From the NCBI RefSeq assembly GCF_011320225.1, contig NZ_JAAOEN010000011.1:62001-126000 (forward strand): a DNA stretch of 64,000 nucleotides, read 5' to 3'. Numbering within the stretch: position 1 is the first letter of the stretch; every line of letters begins with the position of its first letter. Origin of the DNA: Phytoactinopolyspora limicola. Its GTDB lineage: Bacteria; Actinomycetota; Actinomycetes; Jiangellales; Jiangellaceae. The notes beneath the pieces are model-generated. The model was not told where the DNA came from, made no database searches, and saw only the letters and a list, made by a program, of their open reading frames with translations. A program made the position numbers and the translations under genes. Below, one piece after another: positions 61,867-64,000 of this stretch.

Positions 61867-62664
61867 ATGGGTGAACCCGTCATCGACGTGCGGGGGCTCA
61901 CCGTCGAACTGGGCGAGCGGCCGGTACTCCACGGCGTCGACTTCCGTGTGTCGGCCGGCGAGGTCGTGACCCTCCTCGGCGCCAACGGATCCGGCAAGTC
62001 CACCTTGGTCAGAGCCGTGGTCGGCCTGGTGCCGGCGGTGGCCGGCCACATCGAGCTCTTCGGCCAGCCGTTGCGCACGTTCCGCGACTGGGCACGCATC
62101 GGCTACGTACCGCAGCGCACTACGGCCTCCGGCGGTGTGCCCGCCACCGTACGCGAAGTGGTCTCATCCGGCCGGCTGGCCCGCCGGATGCCGTTCGCTC
62201 CTGCTCGCCGCGCCGACCGAGAGGCAGTCGACCGAGCGATCGACATGGTGGGCCTCGCCGATCGTGCCGACGACGGCATCCACACTCTCTCCGGCGGGCA
62301 GCAGCAGCGCACCCTTATCGCGCGTGCCGCCGCGGGTGAACCCGACGTGCTGGTACTCGACGAACCCAATGCTGGTGTCGACCAACGCAGCCAGGAGGCG
62401 TTCGCCCGGTCGCTTCGTACCTTCGTGGCCGCCGGCCACACAGTGCTGCTGGTGCTACACGAGATGGGTCCCCTGGCACCTCTGGTCAGTCGTGGGGTAG
62501 TGCTCGACGCCGGCCACGTGGTGCGCGACGGCCCGGTCCAGAAGCCGGTCGCCACCGGCCCGACCAGCAGCGAAGCCGCCGCCGCGACCACGGCTGCCGG
62601 CGTACCCAACGACCACCCGCACCGCTCCGACGACGAGACAGGGCCATTCGGATGGACTTCCTGA
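61867..62664 (+). CDS. znuC: Zinc ABC transporter ATP-binding protein
   Basis: The 265-residue ATPase has Walker A GANGSGKSTL, signature LSGGQQQRTLIARA and Walker B LVLDEPNAGVD, with VPQRTTASGGVPATVREVV typical of the zinc/manganese (cluster 9) group. A Ala/Thr-rich tail ends with HPHRSDD. ATG 61867 follows GAGGAG. It overlaps znuB by 13 nt. It drives zinc import with ZnuA and ZnuB. Confidence 0.94.
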   Translation: MGEPVIDVRGLTVELGERPVLHGVDFRVSAGEVVTLLGANGSGKSTLVRAVVGLVPAVAGHIELFGQPLRTFRDWARIGYVPQRTTASGGVPATVREVVSSGRLARRMPFAPARRADREAVDRAIDMVGLADRADDGIHTLSGGQQQRTLIARAAAGEPDVLVLDEPNAGVDQRSQEAFARSLRTFVAAGHTVLLVLHEMGPLAPLVSRGVVLDAGHVVRDGPVQKPVATGPTSSEAAAATTAAGVPNDHPHRSDDETGPFGWTS

Positions 62665-63656
62665 CCCTCGACTTCCTCGACTATCCCCACATGCAGCGAG
62701 CGTTGATCGCCGCGCTGCTCACCGGCCTCGCGGCGCCGGCCGTGGGCACCTATCTCGTCCACCGTCGGCTCGCGCTGATGGGAGACGGCATCGGCCACGT
62801 GGCACTGACCGGCGTGGCCGTCGGGCTGCTGACCGGCTGGGCACCGGTGTGGACGGCGGTCGTCGTGGCCATCGCCGGTGCGGTGACCATCGAGTTGGTG
62901 CGCGCCCATGGCAAAGCGTCCGCCGACGTAGCGCTGGCCATGTTGTTCTACGGCGGGATCGCCGGCGGCGTTCTCCTGACCGGGCTGGCCGGTAGTACTG
63001 CGGCCACTCTCAACACCTACCTGTTCGGCTCGATCACCACCGTGTCTCAAGACGATCTCTGGGTGATCGGCATCCTGGCCGTCGTGGTCATCGCGTTGTC
63101 CATCGGGCTCGGACCCCAACTGTTCGCGGTGTGCCAAGACGAGGAGTTCGCCCGCGCGTGCGGACTACCGGTGCGGCTCTACAGCATCATGATCGCCGTG
63201 ATGGCGGCGGTCACCGTCGCCGTGGCAATGCGTACGGTCGGCCTGCTGCTGGTGAGCGCATTGATGGTGGTGCCCGTGGCTACGTCGATGCAGTTGACTC
63301 GCGGTTTCCGGGCGACGTTCGTCCTGGCGCTGTCGCTCGGTCTGGTGCCGTCGCTGGCCGGCGTGGTCTTCTCCTATTACGCCGACGTCGCTCCCGGAGC
63401 CAGCATCGTCGTGACCGCACTCGTCGGGTTCGCGTTGGCCTGGCCTTTGGGCACCGCCCTGCGGCGACGGCGGCAGGCTCGACGGTCCAACGGGGAGGAT
63501 CCACGGGTCACCGGCACCCACGTCACGGCCGAAGACCACGCACACCAGCACGACGAGAACTGCGGCCATCCTGCCGTCGAGCACGGTGATCACACCGACT
63601 ACCTGCATGACGGCCATCTCCACGCCGCTCACGGCAAACACTATGACGAGCACTGA
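62652..63656 (+). CDS. znuB: Zinc ABC transporter permease with His-rich tail
   Basis: The 334-residue protein has eight to nine helices with LVHRRLALMGDGIGHVALTG, the family motif at the second helix, and DVALAMLFYGGIAGGVLLTG. The last 50 residues are a cytosolic His-rich tail (EDHAHQHDENCGHPAVEHGD and further His) that is longer than usual and may bind zinc on entry. It is translationally coupled to znuC. Its stop abuts a 32-bp-arm palindrome. Confidence 0.93.
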   Translation: MDFLTLDFLDYPHMQRALIAALLTGLAAPAVGTYLVHRRLALMGDGIGHVALTGVAVGLLTGWAPVWTAVVVAIAGAVTIELVRAHGKASADVALAMLFYGGIAGGVLLTGLAGSTAATLNTYLFGSITTVSQDDLWVIGILAVVVIALSIGLGPQLFAVCQDEEFARACGLPVRLYSIMIAVMAAVTVAVAMRTVGLLLVSALMVVPVATSMQLTRGFRATFVLALSLGLVPSLAGVVFSYYADVAPGASIVVTALVGFALAWPLGTALRRRRQARRSNGEDPRVTGTHVTAEDHAHQHDENCGHPAVEHGDHTDYLHDGHLHAAHGKHYDEH

Positions 63657-63750
63657 ACGGTGGAGGGTTTTACCGGTCAACGGTGGGAGGTAGTACCGGT
63701 TATAGCCGGTAGATCCTTCCACCGTTGACCGGTAAAACCCTCCACCGTTC
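63655..63750. terminator. Long inverted repeat at the znuB 3' end
   Basis: Arms of 32 nt (63655-63686 and 63719-63750), starting GAACGGTGGAGGGTTTTACC, are perfectly complementary. The 32-nt loop holds a second dyad CCGG-TTATAG-CCGG. The znuB TGA (63654-63656) overlaps the left end. It probably terminates the zinc operon. Confidence 0.8.
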
Positions 63751-63752
63751 GC

Positions 63753-63792
63753 TGTCCACAGCTATAGCGGGCCCAGCCGGCGGTTATCCACA
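63753..63792. promoter_or_regulatory. DnaA-box-like sites upstream of the AbiEi-type gene
   Basis: TGTCCACA (63753-63760) and a consensus DnaA box TTATCCACA (63784-63792) lie 24 bp apart within an otherwise gene-free stretch. There are too few sites for an origin. They could be chance or titration sites. Confidence 0.35.
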
Positions 63793-63844
63793 CCAGCGGG
63801 TCCCCCTCTGGCCGGCGGATGCGCCGGTGCGGAAACGTTGAGCC

Positions 63845-64000
63845 ATGGCTGTTCCCCCGGAACTTCTCCGGCTGGCTGAGCTGCAAGACGGCTTGGTCGT
63901 CCGGCATCAGGCGCTTGCTGCCGGCATGTCGTCCGCAGCGGTCGAACATGCGCTGACGTCCGGGCGATGGCAGCGGGTGTCCCGGGGTGTCTACGCCACC
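63845..64000 (+). CDS. AbiEi-type antitoxin-domain / DUF559-like protein, N-terminal part
   Basis: Fifty-two codons are present before the window ends. The peptide LQDGLVVRHQALAAGMSSAA and GRWQRVSRGVYAT matches the N-terminal winged helix of proteins annotated as type IV toxin-antitoxin AbiEi domain, which in actinobacteria often continue into a DUF559 nuclease-like domain. The C-terminal part is outside the window, so neither a toxin partner nor a nuclease domain can be checked. Confidence 0.6.
   Translation, partial: MAVPPELLRLAELQDGLVVRHQALAAGMSSAAVEHALTSGRWQRVSRGVYAT

Noticed and set aside
63753-63792. Replication origin
   Set aside because: There are only two DnaA-like sites, with no dnaA, dnaN or AT-rich unwinding region.

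Overview
The window looks like chromosomal DNA of a high-GC Gram-positive bacterium (Actinomycetota). Signs are strong G/C bias in third codon positions, frequent GTG/TTG starts, ATGA/TGATG stop-start overlaps, many apparently leaderless genes, and lineage markers: RamB, ArgP(LysG)/LysE, a group-2 primary-like sigma factor, LigD, a SNF2/SWIM pair, DUF6703 and class F sortase. The genus cannot be fixed from the sequence alone. No rRNA, tRNA, insertion sequence, integrase or CRISPR array was seen.

Layout. 1-9.3 kb: a divergent CGNR regulator/VOC pair; a three-gene operon (WXG100-like protein, 671-residue unknown protein, lipoprotein); an amidase; a lipoprotein; a HAD hydrolase that overlaps convergently with an EmrB/QacA-type exporter; the exporter's TetR regulator; a TetR remnant. 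9.3-23.6 kb: secreted TAP-type peptidase, M20 amidohydrolase, FAD oxidoreductase/MarR pair, SNF2 ATPase plus SWIM protein, autoregulated MerR, TetR/FAD-monooxygenase pair, sigma factor, TetR/VOC pair. 23.6-33 kb: a C-rich tandem tract, argP-lysE, dnaG, long-chain acyl-CoA ligase, ligD, and a small protein behind a stress-sigma-like promoter. 33-45 kb: dgt, glyoxylate-shunt genes aceB and aceA with divergent ramB, sortase F with a surface protein, ppdK, dusB. 45-56 kb: an ABC exporter, a DUF4037 protein, and a family-5 oligopeptide/oligosaccharide uptake operon with a ROK kinase and divergent ROK repressor. 56-64 kb: glyS, YibE/F protein, monooxygenase, DUF6703, zur and znuABC, and the start of an AbiEi-type gene.

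Much of the window is small regulator-plus-target modules. Their intergenic regions hold clear inverted repeats, several overlapping a -35 or -10 element with the start codon placed where transcription would begin. Zinc uptake is a complete Zur-controlled set with histidine-rich ZnuA and ZnuB.

The most striking non-coding signal is a set of about twelve long palindromes, some perfect to 58 and 68 bp, all at gene 3' ends and none inside a divergent promoter region as an intact copy. Many share a GTGATC(A/G)TTGCCGG-type arm and a TATA-like centre. Several contain the stop codons of flanking genes, and three are compound, with repeated left or right arms.
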